A program made the translations under genes and the position numbers. The notes under the pieces are model-generated. The model searched no databases. It was not told the origin of the DNA and saw only the letters and a program-made list of their open reading frames with translations. This document shows positions 21,706-34,562 of a stretch of DNA of 64,000 bases, piece after piece. The DNA is taken from positions 112,987-176,986 of the forward strand of contig JAVSML010000938.1 of assembly GCA_038503035.1 (NCBI GenBank). The letters are read 5' to 3'. Source of the stretch: Crocodylus rhombifer. Its lineage: Eukaryota; Chordata; Crocodylia; Crocodylidae. Each line of letters opens with the position of its first letter. Positions within the stretch are counted from its first letter, which is position 1.

Positions 21706-24053
21706 GTTAACAAGGCAGTATTTACCCATGATGGGTACCACAGTAGCAGAGATGGACTAGGAAATAATGCATCAGTAACAGACTTGGACTCTGGTGCGTC
21801 AGAGATGAAGGGCAAGAGTGTTTGATGAAGATCATGGGAGCTGGGCCTAGCAAGGAGCACTGAGAATATCTGGAAGCCGAAGTGCACTGGAAGAGATCAG
21901 TTGATTGAGACGCCCGTTCTCCGTCAAAAATGGAGGATGGAGTCTGGGAAAGGCTCAGACGAAGGTCGCTGTCACATCTGGTGTGCATCAAGAACAGCCT
22001 GCAAAGAGGGTGCCTGAAATACTAACACATTGGTTGCATCACTGTGCGTGAGAGTCGGCACCTGAATGCACATCCACACATTTAAAATCCCAGAGTTTTG
22101 CTCAGCGCCCCATTAACGACACCATTTAGCCCTGCATTTATATCCCTGCCTGGCTGGAGAACAGAGTGCTTTATTTCCTCCTCTACAATTGAGGAAGTGA
22201 CTAAATAGCCTTTGGTTAAAAGTGCTTTACACGATTGCCAGTCAGATATTCTCAAAAAGCAGATGTCTGTCATGGGCCTAATCCTGATAAGTATTGGAAC
22301 GAGCCTCGAGAACCCTGAACGTTAAATAAGTGTTGAGGCTTCATGGATCTTCTCAGGAGGGAGCCCTAAGAGCATTCATTTTATCATGAAGGAGTAACAA
22401 TGCAATTTTGCTAGAGAAATTGTTCTTACCTAGGTTAGGAACATGGAGCACAATGCTTCTATACCAAGCAATCATTTAAGGCAATGCCATTTCATATGTG
22501 AGGTGGCTTCTATAATATTGCATTTCACTCACATTCTTTGCCAATCTTTGGAAAGATTTGGCGGGTGGAAATAAAGGACAAGGTCACTCATTTTAATAAT
22601 TTCTCCGCTCTCTGGTACCCTACCCTGTTCTTTGGGAACGTACAATTTTAAAGATTATTCTTTGCCTGCGAGCACACCAGCCCTTTTCTGTGCAAAGAAA
22701 CCCCCAGTCACTAAGTGCCGTGGCATTTTGCCCAGCGCTACTTCCATGTAAGTAGGGAGAGTAAAGCTATTTTCTCCAGCTTAGCAAAGTAAATGAACCC
22801 AGTAGCTGGAACATAGGACAGCGATGTGTGCGATGAATCATACTCCAGGACAAACGGTGCCAAAAGATTAAAGTAAGCCTCTGAGTCATTTACAATAAGG
22901 TTTAGCATCATTTATTTGTGCTGTACCATATCATTATCAATAATATAGAAACGGCAAAGGAAACTGCAGTAATCATGGTCTTCTTTGTTGTTCAGAAACA
23001 AAACTGCAAAGAGAGGTAATTTCCTCCTAAACCCTCCACCCCCCCAACCTAATACCCTGGCTCCTCGGTTTTGCTGAAGATATAATTGGTGTCATAAAAG
23101 ACATAGGAGCTGAAGCTCAGCGAGAATCTGAATATTGATACTTATCAAGAGATTATGGCATCCTCAGCGCTGCTATCTCTACTTGGCTCAGTCATGAAGT
23201 AGGTATTCTCATTTGTATGTGCAATTATTGTAATGCTGTATAAAAACCTGGCTGCTCACCAAATGCTGCAGGTGTGGAGGTCTCTGGAATGGGTCCAATA
23301 GGACTGGTAGGTCCTCAACGAGCCAGGACCAAAATATCCTTCAGTGCCCACACTGTGTTTGCCTGTGGGAGGTAGCATCCAAAAGAAATCCCTTGCTTTC
23401 ACTCTCCATCTCAGCTGATGGATTTACACGCACAAAACCAGCCTGTGTAAACCCACGGTGGTTGATTTGTGAGCGCGGTGACAATAACGACGGGGGAAGC
23501 GTGGGCAGGTAGTTGCATGTGTGATTCACTAGTGCCACTGTGAACCTAATGCATTCCTGAGGCTGGAAGCTCCTTCGCCGACTAGGCATCCAAGTGGCAG
23601 TTAAGTGGCTAAGTGCGATTCTTTTCTGCCCTGCTCAAATGCCTGAGAAGCCATTAATGCAAAAGGCAAGTAGGCCCCTTGCTGCTTTTTGTGACCATCT
23701 TTAGGCTAAGATGAAGGCACGTCAGGTGAAAATTCCATACAACTGATTCTGAATTTCTGTCAAATCCCACTGCCAATGTACTGGGATGTTTTCTATTGCA
23801 GCTGGTGGGCCTGTGTATGAGGCTACATTTCCCCGGGGTTGTTTGTCCCTGCCTAAAGATTGTAAAACACACGTGGATGAAATCAGATGCACGTTACCTC
23901 CTCTCAGGGTTTTATTCTCCCTGGATGGATGGCACGTGGCTAGTTACTCTGGATGGGTGGATACCGCCATTTAGAGAAGGCGCTCAGGGGATGATCCTTA
24001 ATATTACAAAGGGAAGTACTGAGCTCCTATTAGCTTTTGCCTTTTTAATACGC
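21706..24053. other. Intergenic, no gene seen
   Basis: Single-copy-looking. About 22870-23030 is repeat-free AT-rich sequence with TTATCAATAATATAG and TAATCATGG motifs, a candidate conserved block without proof. Confidence 0.45.
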
Positions 24054-24056
24054 TGT

Positions 24057-24248
24057 GGGCGCGTCTACATGGGCACTTTAATGCACATTAGCCTAGTTTA
24101 ATGGGCATTAAAGCATCATCAAACAAACGTGCTCTTTAGCTAATGTGCATTAAAATAGGCTAATGTGCCTTTTTCTAGTACCTCACCATGGAGGTACAAA
24201 TTTAATGTGCATTACATAGAACTCAGTAATGAACTTGTAGATGTACCC
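24057..24248. mobile_element. 192-bp MITE with TGT target duplication
   Basis: Left GGGCGCGTCTACATG, right complement GGGTACATCTACAAG. TGT flanks both sides (24054-24056, 24249-24251). The interior is built of TTAATGCACATTA-type phrases and their inverses. Same superfamily as 3576-3824. Confidence 0.75.
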
Positions 24249-24251
24249 TGT

Positions 24252-25869
24252 GCCTTTGGGGGAACAAAAAAATCACTCCTGTGATAGAGCTGCAGAGCGA
24301 GTGATTGGCTGAACAGGAATAAAAACCAGGAGTGTTCAAAAACCCAATCCCCTGCCTTATGTATTAGATAGAAATCCCCCTAAAATGTTTGCAGACATGC
24401 TGAGAAAGACCACAGACGCTTGCCAGGCAGCACGTTCATCAGGATTCACCCATCAAGGAGTCCAGGGAAGCATTTGGCATCTGTTGTGATAAGGACCAGT
24501 GCATGGAAGGAACTTCCTGTTGCCAAGCATGCAATCATGCCCCTGCTAACCCTCTTGCAAAGCCCTGGTTACTTGTGTCCTGTGAACAGCAATATCCCCC
24601 GCATGCCTCACTGCAGAAAGCTAGGTGATTGTCGAGGGTGTTTAATGACAAGGGCACAATCAGGCTGAGCGTCTGTGTGTCTAAATGCTAGGAGCTGAGC
24701 GTGCAGGCTGTTATTACTGTGAATGATGTTATTATTCTGTAGAAGTGATTTGCAGAGCAGGTCAAACCACTTCTTAGCCTACACAGTGGGAAACCGATGG
24801 GCTGTATCCCATCCAGCTGAAGAAATATGCTTCCAGGCGCCACAATGGAAAAGATGAAAACTTAGCTGATTCCCTATCAGGCAAATTCCCAAGCAGGAGA
24901 GTCATAGTATCCAGTCTGCATTGAAAAGGGGTTCTGTTGGATTGAGCAACTGTCTTTTAAAATAAAGTCTGTGCATTAGACTTAGGTTCTTTGACTGTCC
25001 ATGTTAACAACAAAACTGTTTCTCAGGCCAGGGTGGGACTTTGAGAGACGGGCATAATCTGTGACTGCGTCACGGTGCCTTTGTTTGTTGCCCAAACCCT
25101 AGGCGGCCTTTATGGGTGCCCAGAGCTCAGCCCTGAAATCCCCATCTCTATAGGTGCATCCACATGGAGCAAGGCAGCACCATGACATGCCACAACTACC
25201 TCCTGCCTTCCAGATCCCAAACTGGAAAGACGGTAGCTGCTTTAGTACATCGCTATGTTAACAGCAGTCAGTTCTCCTTGAGCCTATGCAAGGCAGAGCT
25301 CAGCAGTACCTGCACGACTGTGATTACGCTGCTTTGGTTTGGAAGTCAGCAGGACTAGAGCAGGGCTCAGCCCTGTGCCATAAAAATATACCTTACAGGT
25401 CAACAGAATGAGCTAGAGTCCATAGATACGAGCACTGCTGACAACTGGTCCCATGTTTTGTCGTTGGCATACCTCTAACTGCAGTAGGAATTGTCACATA
25501 TGCTCCAATGACATTATTGAAACTGCAGAGTTTTGACAGATCTAGTCAAATTTGGCTCATATTTTCCCCGTAGAAGCAAGCAACCGAATAAATCTGTTTA
25601 AAAAAATATTTTCCTGCTTTGCATCTAGTTTGTGAAACAGTCCTGATTTTGCAATATATTGATAAGTTCATCCTCCCTCAGATCATTGGAATAAATAAGT
25701 TGTAGTTCACCTGCTTGTCACTCAGGTCTTGGCAATGCTTTGCTCCTGGACTGAAACCCCGGCTGCAGGGAAGTCAATGGCAAAACTCTCATTGATTTTA
25801 GCAGAGCCGGTATTTCACCCACACAATGCGATCAGTAATACTGTCATAAAATTCAGCAAAGGCTATTAT
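24252..25869. other. Intergenic, no gene seen
   Basis: Short frames only, no repeat recognised. Confidence 0.55.
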
Positions 25870-25990
25870 AAGTCACACAGATTATAGATACATACATTTC
25901 AAGGGGAGTGGGGATCATTGAGATCATCCCGTTTGATGTCCTACATAACTCACTGTAAGAGTTTCCCATCTAAATTACTGCCTCAAATCC
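25870..25990 (-). mobile_element. Old CR1/L2-type tail
   Basis: GGGATCATTGAGATCATCCC with the following GTTTGATGTCCTACATAACT is the complement of an amniote LINE tail. Strongly diverged. Confidence 0.45.
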
Positions 25991-28084
25991 AAGCGCTGTG
26001 GTTGAATTGCAAAATATCCTTTAGCACAAATCTCTGAACTTGATTTAAAAATTGCTGACTATGGAAATGCTACTACAGACACCAGTGATTTCTTCTAATG
26101 GTTAATTACTTTCCCATTCCCCTTTATTTTTCATCTGAATCTTTTTAGGTTCTTAAGTCCAGCCAGAGGGTCTTCTAGACACAGCTCATGCGTCCATAGG
26201 GGTTAATGCTGCTGCCACTCACCCCCAGTAACAGTGTGCTCTGTCTCCTTAAGAAGGGGCAGCCAGCCCTGTTGCCATTCAGCCATGCGGCCTTCTGCTA
26301 AGGAAGGAGTCTCTCACCGGAAGCTTAAAAACCCCAAAGGAGAAAGCAGAGAGGAGGCCAGTGGTGAGGGAACAGTTGCAGAGAGAAAGGAAGCAAGCTG
26401 TGAGCTGAGCGACTTGCTGCATGGAGGGGCCAGCAACCTGTGCTGGGTCCAGAGGCAAAGGGCTCCTTGTCTAGTGCCTGAGACTGGGCAGAAGGGTTTG
26501 GTTGTGTGTGGTTATTTGTGTGCTTGCTTGGTACTTAAAGACCGCGTTTGATTTGGGAGGGCTGGCTGAAGAGCTCCTTAAGGAGCGCTGTAGAAGCCAG
26601 GAGGCTAGACGACCCACTGACACCCCTTGCCCACAAGAAGCCCCGTGGTTTAGATGTGGCCAGGGGGGCCATATGAGTTTGACAGCTATGGTCCAACCTA
26701 TTCTTAAAATTGCACAAACAACCTGCTCGTGCAGCTACCAGGCACAATGACCAAAGCCACCAAGAACACCTTAACTTGCCACAGTAAATTAGGGGATGAG
26801 GGCATGGCTAACGCCCTGCCTCTGGAAGGACGAGGAGTAGTCAGTAGCTTTCCAACAGTCCTCTGCAACCTTCTCAGTATTGCTATCTACCAACTACCCT
26901 TTTCTCCTCGTTTGTTATTTGTAGTCAACGTATTTTTAATAGCTGACTTGACTTCGTTATAAGCCAGGCTGTTGTATTGCGTTTTAGCCAGCGTAGTCTT
27001 CTCATTTCAGTATAGAAGAATCGGAGCCATTTGGGCCTGCAGATAACATGTTCTCAGGCAGTTCACAATTGCTCTGTTTAATTCCCTCACCTTGTTTTTT
27101 TGTTTTTAGTCTTGTAAAATTGGCTCTTTTAAAGCCCCAGATATTGCTAGTTTGGGCTTTACCATATTACGTCTTTCCTGGTGATGTGCTAACGTGGCCA
27201 TGTGAACAGAGCTATCTTCTGCCATTTTTCCCCCCATTTTGTTTTAGAGTTTGGGGATGCCAATACATTAATTGCATTCTTTGCATCTTTGCTGCATTAT
27301 CTACACTCATAGCTCATCGTGAAGGCTGGCTGGCTGGGCCTGATACATGCTGGGTGTTCGCTGCATTCCAGAATTACACCCCATCAGAAAGCCAGGAGGA
27401 AAGTTAGTTTAATATTTAATGTTTCGATAGGAAACATTGGTGTGCATTTGCCACGTGATACAGAGGTTGTCATGGTACAAAGCCTCAGGCTTGAGCAGAG
27501 GGAGAGAAAGTAAACACAGATCACAGTGACTGGGTTTTGCATTATGAAAAAAAAATGACTAGCAAAAATACAGGGTTTTATATAGACACCTGGCTTTGAT
27601 TCAGCTGGATGAATATGCTATACGAGCATGCTATATAACATGTGGTCCCAAGTGACAGAAGGATGCATCTTCACTTTAAAAAAAGAGAGAGTTAAGCTGT
27701 TTCTGAACCATTTCAGATGTTTTGAATCACTTTTTGGTTTCACATGACAGGTGGAGGTGTAAAAGTGTGGGCTGACAGCTCCTGGCAAAGAGTCAAGGCA
27801 TTTCAACTTGTAGGGTTGGGCTACCAGACTTGGGCTCCTTTTCATATCTTGTTACACCAGAATGGTCCAACTAACTGGTTCAATGTGGGCACAAGTGTTG
27901 GCTACATGAGGTAGGCCTCTGCATGTCCAATTTGTATCCTCAGGGAAACATTTATGGCCACCTCATTATAATGCCTTGAAAAATTTTGTTTCCCACTGAC
28001 CGGCACTCTCGCATACATCCCGGTCTCGGGCTTCTATCCTATTACATCCAGGAAGAGCACAAACCAACCGCAAATGCTTTCTCA
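25991..28084. other. Intergenic, unassigned
   Basis: About 26160-26700 is GC-richer with CCTTAAGAAGGGGCAGCC and CTCCTTAAGGAGCGC phrases and could be an LTR-like repeat, but no boundaries are visible. Frames of up to 119 codons (27048-27407) carry no domain. Confidence 0.35.
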
Positions 28085-28192
28085 ACCTGACAAAGGGTAT
28101 TCGTACCCAAAAGCTTGCAAAGAAGAATTTTTCCAACTATTTTAATTGGTCTAATAAAAGGTATCGGATTTATCCAAAGAACCTCGTCTGAG
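28085..28192 (+). repeat. Dispersed repeat family R1, copy 1
   Basis: Reads ACAAAGGGTATTCGTACCC, then AAAAGCTTGCAAAG, then TCCAACTATTTTAATTGGTC and TAATAAAAGGTATC. Other copies are at 55853, 56473, 60928, 61072 and 61236. I do not know the family name. Confidence 0.7.
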
Positions 28193-28439
28193 AAGGGTAG
28201 GTGGCATGGGACAAACAGAGAGGGACATCAGTCATTTTAAAAGAACACCGTGGGAATGGGAATCATGTCTGGTTTCCTTCATGTGCTAAGAGCACACTGG
28301 AGGTGCTAATGGTCTGTCTTCCATAAGCCTTCACAAACAAGACCTGACCCACTATGTAGCCCTTTGGCTGTGCATCTGTACAGGAGCGAGTTGCTCTGTG
28401 CAGAAGCACAAAATCCAGTGCATTGCCTAAGGCTAGGGA

Positions 28440-28565
28440 CAGGAGTTGCACATGAACCAGTATAAGTGATCCGAAACTAGTTCAAATCTGTAACACAGCA
28501 GAAATTCAGTGCACGCAAACCGCCTTTAAAATGGCCAAAACTGGGATATTCTGTAATTAAGATCA
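28440..28565. mobile_element. MITE-like fragment (relative of 21500-21705)
   Basis: AACCAGTATAAGTGATCCGA then AACTAGTTCAAATCTGTAAC. The CR1 at 28566 abuts it and may have inserted into it. Confidence 0.45.
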
Positions 28566-29958
28566 GTCTGGATGGATGTGCCCACCTCTAAGAAGGGGAA
28601 GAGGGAGGACCCAGGGGACCATAGGCCAATCAGCCTAACCTCCATCCCAGGGAAAATCCTGGAAAAACTCATTAAAGAATCTATGCGCGATACGCTCGTC
28701 GAGGGTAAGATGCTGAACAACAGTCAGCACGGCTTCATCGTGGGTAGGTCTTGTCTTACCAATCTCATCTCCTTCTAGGCACAGGTATCTTGCCACTGGG
28801 ACATGGGAGAGAAGGTCGACATTATATACCTAGACTTCCAAAAGGCTTTTGATCTAGTATCCCACGACATCCTTGTGGAAAAATTGGAAGATCGCGGGCT
28901 TAACTGCTCAACAGTTCAGTGAGTGGAAAACTGGCTGTGTGGTGGGACCCAGAGAGCTCTCATAAATGGATCTGTGTCATCCTGGCGAGAAGTGGCCAGC
29001 GGTGTCCCTCAGGGATCTGTGCTTGGACCGGTGCTTTTCAACGTCGTTATCAATTATTTGGATGTGGGGGTGAAAAGCTCGCTGGCCAAGTTTGTGGATG
29101 ACACCAAGTTATGGGGAAGCGTGGTCATGCCAGAAGATAGGTTGCAGATACAGGCAGACCAGGATAGGCTAGAAATTTGGGCAGACTGGAACCAGATGAA
29201 GTTCAATACTCAGAAGTGCAAGGTGCTCCACCTGGGGGCAAACAATCCCCAACATACCTACAGGCTCGGTGATGACAATTTGACTTGCCCCATGGCCGAA
29301 CGGGACCTAGGGGTAGTGATCGACCATCGCATGAACATGAGCCAGCAGTGTGATGCTGTGGCCAGCGGGGCAAACAACACGCTGGCGTTCATTAACCGTT
29401 GCATCTCATGCAAAACTAAGGCAGTGATACTCCCGTGGTACTCCGCACTGGTGAGACCTCAGCTGGAGTACTGTGTCCACTTTAACAAGGACGTGGAAAA
29501 ACTTGAGAGGGTCCATAAATGAGCCACACATATGATCAGGGACTTGCAAGACAAGGCCTACAAGGAGAGGCTGAGGGACTTGGGCCTCTTCAGCCTACAG
29601 ACGAGAAGGTTGAGAAGGGACTTGGTAGCAGCTTACGGCTACATCAGGGGAGTGCATCAAGAACCCAGTGAACACCAGGGCACCCCAGGGAAGACTGGGA
29701 GCAATGGCTACAAGCTCCTCGAAGGCTACTTCAGGCTCAATTCCAAGAAAAACTCCTTCACAGCCAGGGTGTCCACAATGTGGAATAAGCTCCCTCCAGA
29801 GGTGGTGCAGTCACCTACCCTGGAAATCCTCAAAGGGAGACTGGACAGTCACCTTGCTGGGGTTACTTGACCCTGGTTGTCTTCCTGCCTAGAGTGGTGG
29901 GGCTGGACCCGATGATCTACACGGTCCCTTCCAGCCCCTAATTTCTATGAATCTGTGT
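28566..29958 (+). mobile_element. CR1 LINE, 5'-truncated, best preserved copy
   Basis: Runs from the N-terminal part of the RT domain to the 3' end (GGTCCCTTCCAGCCCCTAAT, then TTCTATGAATCTGTG). The 5' half of ORF2 (endonuclease) and ORF1 are absent. The coding part is described separately. Confidence 0.92.
28572..29870 (+). pseudogene. CR1 ORF2 reverse-transcriptase remnant
   Basis: A non-LTR reverse transcriptase would copy CR1 RNA at the target site. One reading frame stays in register for 1299 bases with three stops only: TAG 28776, TGA 28920 (the Trp position of the VRW-type motif) and TGA 29520 (an Arg position, CGA to TGA). Motifs in order: DHRPISLTSIPGKILEK, NSQHGFIVGRSC, YLDFQKAFD, GVPQGSVLGPVLFN, FVDDTKLW (catalytic FxDD), KVLHLG, RDLGVVID, and the C-terminal WNKLPPEVV. 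A short in-frame loss follows LEYCVHF. The stops and truncation make it inactive, but it is younger than the other copies in the window. Confidence 0.92.
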
Positions 29959-30300
29959 AGTATCAGACTGAACTGATTTAGGTTAAATTGATTTATTGAA
30001 CTTCTATCCCAGATCCCCTCCACATTCAAGTTGACTCTCAGTCATCCAGCATCCCAGGATGCTTTGTGCCTCCTTGCAGGGTGGGCAGGCTAGGCTTGAC
30101 CCAATCTGCCTGCTCCAGCGCAGCAGGGAGATGTGCTCTAGCACCCTCTGGCGTCTGGCCTGAGCCGCTGCAGGCTTGTGGCTGCATTTCTGAAATCAAA
30201 AATGAATGTCTGTTCACTTGCTTATCCATTCAGTCTGTGCAGTTTAGGCTAACCTACAAAGATTGAATCAATTCAGGCTTTTTGATAGTCTGTACTTAGC
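29959..30300. mobile_element. MITE-like element next to the CR1 3' end
   Basis: Left TCAGACTGAACTGATTTAGG; the right complement reads GTACAGACTATCAAAAAGCC then TGAATTGATTC. Imperfect inverted ends, no clear target duplication. Confidence 0.4.
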
Positions 30301-33300
30301 CTTTGAGAAGGAGAAATGATGAGAAACCAATTCAGGCCTCTATCCCACAGTCCAGGGACAACACTTGGGTTTCTTTCACTTGAAGCCAGTAACTTTGCAA
30401 TCATCCCAGTGGTCAATAAATTGGGTGCCTTCCCCACCAAGAGGGGTGGGGGCAGCTATTTTCCAAGAAGAGAACAAACTGAGCATGCGCTGACTGTAAA
30501 GGAAGCATGCGCTGATTTGCAAGCTACTCTCTGGAAAACGTAACTCTCCCGAGGTGCATTCTCCAGCTAAACCTTGTTGAATTGCACCCAGTTTTGGCAA
30601 TAAAATATGTTGCAGGCTCCACATCTACAATAGAGAAGCAGCACAGGTCTAGCTATTCAGTGCGGCATGCCCTGAAAAAACTCATTACTGCAGAGTATAC
30701 AGAGAGTCTTATTAATTTGTCATAAGCCTGGTACAGTGTGTGAAGCTGATTTCCCCACCCACTCCTCTTCAGAAGCAGCAGCCTGCATGGGCCAAAGCTG
30801 AGCTTTCTAAATCAACTCTGTAAACAGAAATCTTCGCCCTCCTTGAATATGATTATTATTCAGAAAAATGTGGCAGTCTTTTGAGGAGGAAAAGGAGCTG
30901 TTTAATCTGGAAAGAACTACTCCAGTGCCAGGCTGCGGTTTCCAAAATGGCCTTTCTTGTGTACAGGGGTTTAAGGTAGAAAAATCAAGATCTCTAAGAT
31001 AGCAGAAGAGAAATTAGCAGAAAGAGCCTAAGGGAGTTTTTTCAGACCCAAGCACTGTTCGTAGCATTTGCATTCTTGCTGTTCTGTGTATTTGCATTGA
31101 TGGAAAGGGGTATTTATTTTAGTGGTGCTCTGAGGTTCTGAGTTTAGAGACTTCCTCCCTTCTCCTCCGTCATTTAAAAGGTGACAAGAGGGGTCTTCTT
31201 ATCTCAGTCTGGTGGGTCGGCACTAAGCAAGGAACCAGCAATGTGGTTTTTCTCCCTGTGCTCCCCATCCCCATTTTGGAGGACTACACAAGTCCTCACC
31301 TTGGTTGCTCCGAGTTGTCAGCAACCTGATTCCTATTTCTTTCCGTTGCAATGGATGCGGCTTGCTGAGCTGAACAATACTACATTTCATAGATGCATCT
31401 GTAACACTCAGTCCTTTTATCCTTGGATGCATCACGCCCTGCTGGGAGAAGATGTCAGGCATGACCAGCAAGGACCGATTTCCAGCTGGCGTTTGTGGTT
31501 GTGCTTTCAGATGAAGCCGGGCAAGCGCCCCGGGATGTGGTCAGCCGAGGCATTTTCATCAGCAATGGTTTTTTGCAGTGCTGCATCTTGTATGCAGAAA
31601 CCGTACTGAAAGGTTGGGAGTTACCTGGAAGGAAACCCCACTTTCTGCTTCCTCATCTGTAACTCTGCATCCCATCCAGCCGGTGGGCCGGTGTTACTGC
31701 CCTTCACCGGTAGGTTTTGACGACCATTGGTCGTTGGCCCCTGTCTGCCGTGCCAGGTTTGGACTTGGTACGGTGGATTCTGATGCAGCTGAGCCGTCTC
31801 CCAGCCAGAGTGATGCAGGGGAAGCACACAAGTAACTAAATTCAGGGGTTTTACTCCAGCTTGCGCGTCTCTCTCGTGTTTCAAAAGGGTCCCTGCATAG
31901 TGGTCGGGTAAGTGTTTGCATCCCAGACTCATAGGCTGCACTGGAAAGCTGGTGGTAACAGGTACTGGTACTACCATGAGACACGATGCTGCCTCCTTTT
32001 CAATCTACCTCTTCCAAGAAAGTGATACCCGAAACCTGCTGAGGCTCCCAGCCTTATCTGTATGGTCTGTACTTTGCTGATCAGAGCAAAAAGGTTTTCT
32101 TTCTCAAAGCACCTGTGTTATTTGGTTATTAAAAGTAGATGTTTTACTGGGATGCTGCCAGTAGCTGCTCCAGGGAGCCCGCTTTCGCTGCCTTCTCACC
32201 CACTCCCTGGATATAAAATACTACAATAGCCTAACAGTGAGATCAAGATCTCCATAGAGGTGCCACTTGCACCAATTACTGCACTACACCCAATTTTCTG
32301 TAAGCTTTCAATGGCTTTGGGGGGGTGGCTAAAAAACGAGGCAGGGGGCAAATCTCATGGATGTTCCCCTTTCAAAAATGCGAAGTTTCTATGCAAAAAT
32401 TCAACTACCAAATTTCCAAGGGCAGTTTCTCTAGTACTTGCTTTGCAAAAGTATCCATGCCCCAAGCCGACACAACCTCAGGAGCTTTTAAAAACAAGTC
32501 AGGCTTCCTTACATAACCCTGCTCCACCTTTAAAAGGCTTTCTTTTTATCCAAATATCAGCCAAAGCATCCAACGCACTTTTCCACTCCGTGCCTTCGAG
32601 CCAGGGCTTTGCTACACACCTTCACGTGCCAAAAAGGAGGGCTGACTGCATAGCTCTGTGCGCTGCTCAGTTGGTTGTGTGTAGGGACAGAGGGGATGAG
32701 TTGCAGATGGAAAGGGAAGGAGACAGATTACACAACAGGCGTCTCTCCTTGCTCCAAGCAGCTGGGGTGGGGAATGGTTAAGAATTGAACTAAACCACCT
32801 CTTACCAGCTGGGGCGTTAGCACTTATTTTTAAAAGGGGAGCACACCTCCAATTCACCGCAGCAATTCTGGACCGTACTCCTCATCTTGGCAGGGATCTA
32901 CTGCTTCCAAGAAGAAAGGCTGCCTGACAAGTTTGCAATGCAATGTGCTTCCGGGGGGAGATCCAGCAGCGAGATGGGAACTGCTGCGATGCACGCAGGG
33001 ATGCCACGAGCGCGTCTTTCTTCTGCGCTAGCCTCCCCCCCCGACCGATCTTTCCTGCCTGCACACACTTCCATTTCCTCTCACCACACCCCTGCAAAAC
33101 CTGCTGGGCCCGGAAAGCCAAAACCCACCAGCTGAAGAAGCTGGGGTTGGCCGAGCCTGTAAACAAAATCATTGGGAACTGCAGTGCCTATAATTACGCT
33201 GGAATTACTCAACAGTTACAGCTCAATTACTCTGTGGTGGTGCTTCAAAATACCTGCATTTACCATTAATCTGTCTAATCAGGAAATTGGCTGTCGGGCT

Positions 33301-33689
33301 GAGAAGAATTACAATGTAAATACGATGTGGTTAATACCCTTGGTTTCTAATGGGATGTCGAAGTACGGAGAGACCACCCAAACATGGAACCCCTGCTGCG
33401 TACGGACAAGGCAGGAGTCTGCCCCTGCCCCACAGAGCTTGTAATCAATAGACAAAATAAACCCAGGGGACAGGGAAGAAAGAGGGCACACATGGAGGGA
33501 GCTAGCACGTGTCATGTTAGAGCCTATAGTTGATGATGATGTATGGGCTGTCTCACTCTAAAAGCCATGAGAAAGATTTGGGTAGGCGACACTAAGAGCA
33601 TTACACTATATTTATTATATATGGAAATATAGTTATATCTATAATAGTGCACAAATAGTGACGCCTATATAACCTGATGCTTTATATTC
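30301..33689. other. Intergenic, no gene seen
   Basis: Frames of up to 173 codons (32260-32781) show no domain and overlap other frames. About 33165-33330 is repeat-free and AATTA/TAATCA-rich, a possible conserved block. Confidence 0.45.
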
Positions 33690-34015
33690 ACAGAACCACA
33701 GGGTTCAAAGAAACCTTGAGGGTCCTTTGGTCCAACTCCCTGCACAAATGCTCTTCTTCAATCACCCCCGGTCAATGCTTATCCAGGCTCCCCTTGAAAA
33801 CCTCCAGTGACGGACGCTCCACAACTTCCTGGGCAGTGGATCCTGCCGCCACTGCGCTGCTCTGATTGCCGGGAAGTTTTTCCCCCCCCCCGATGGCTCT
33901 TCTAAACCAATTTTGCTGCAATTGCAAGGGATTGCTTTGTGCCCTGCTCTCTGCAACAAGGGGGAGCAGTTGTCCTTCCTCTTCGTGCACTATAAGACCC
34001 TGTTTCCCAGTTGCT
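33690..34015 (-). mobile_element. CR1 3' region on the minus strand
   Basis: The plus strand reads as the complement of a CR1: ACAGAACCACAGGGTTCAAA, GTCCAACTCCCTGCACAAAT, CTTGAAAACCTCCAGTGACG, then ACTTCCTGGGCAGTGGATCC. Confidence 0.75.
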
Positions 34016-34503
34016 TACGATTGTTTGCCCAACTTTAATTCATTGTTTGGGCTGAAACCATCTCAGTTTGGGACCTGTGCTCCGAGCTGAATTTCTTGGG
34101 GAAAATGCATCAGCAAAGAAGGCTCAGATGTTTCTAAGAAAGAGACTAGGGGGGAAAGGGTTTTCTCAAGTCACATTTTTTGTGTGTGTAACCATTTCAC
34201 TGAGAAATGCTAGCCCCTCTGGAGCAAAGGCTTGCAATTTGCTGCAGGTTTAGCCTTGAGAATGGGCTTTTTTTTTTGCCACTGCTGTGAAAATCTCCTC
34301 GAACAAGCCTCTGAACATCTTGCTCTACATACACCCAGGAGAGATGGAAGAGTTCTGCAGATTCTCTGAAGATGACATCTGCACTGACCATGCTCCATCC
34401 CCATCACCTCTCCTGCCCGCTGCCCCCCACTGCACCTATTTCATCTTCGCTGTAGAGTATTTTCCAGCAATGGTGCCTCCTTCCAGCCCATTATACCTGA
34501 TGA
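34016..34503. other. Intergenic, no gene seen
   Basis: No recognisable coding or repeat feature. Confidence 0.5.
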
Positions 34504-34562
34504 TGGCTGGCTTACAGCAAATGGTGCAGCTTTCAGTTCCTTCTGACCCTTTTAATTTTTTT
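34504..34562 (+). repeat. Arm A of a second inverted local duplication
   Basis: TGGCTGGCTTACAGCAAATG then GTGCAGCTTTCAG then TTCTGACCC recurs inverted at 35812-35870 with three differences over about 58 bases. The flanks differ. Confidence 0.8.

Noticed and set aside
28923..29522. 199-codon frame as a host gene
   Set aside because: It contains reverse-transcriptase motifs (VPQGSVLGP, FVDD) and is the middle of a CR1 LINE.
32260..32781. 173-codon plus-strand frame
   Set aside because: No domain, no signal peptide, no splice context; frames on the other strand overlap it.
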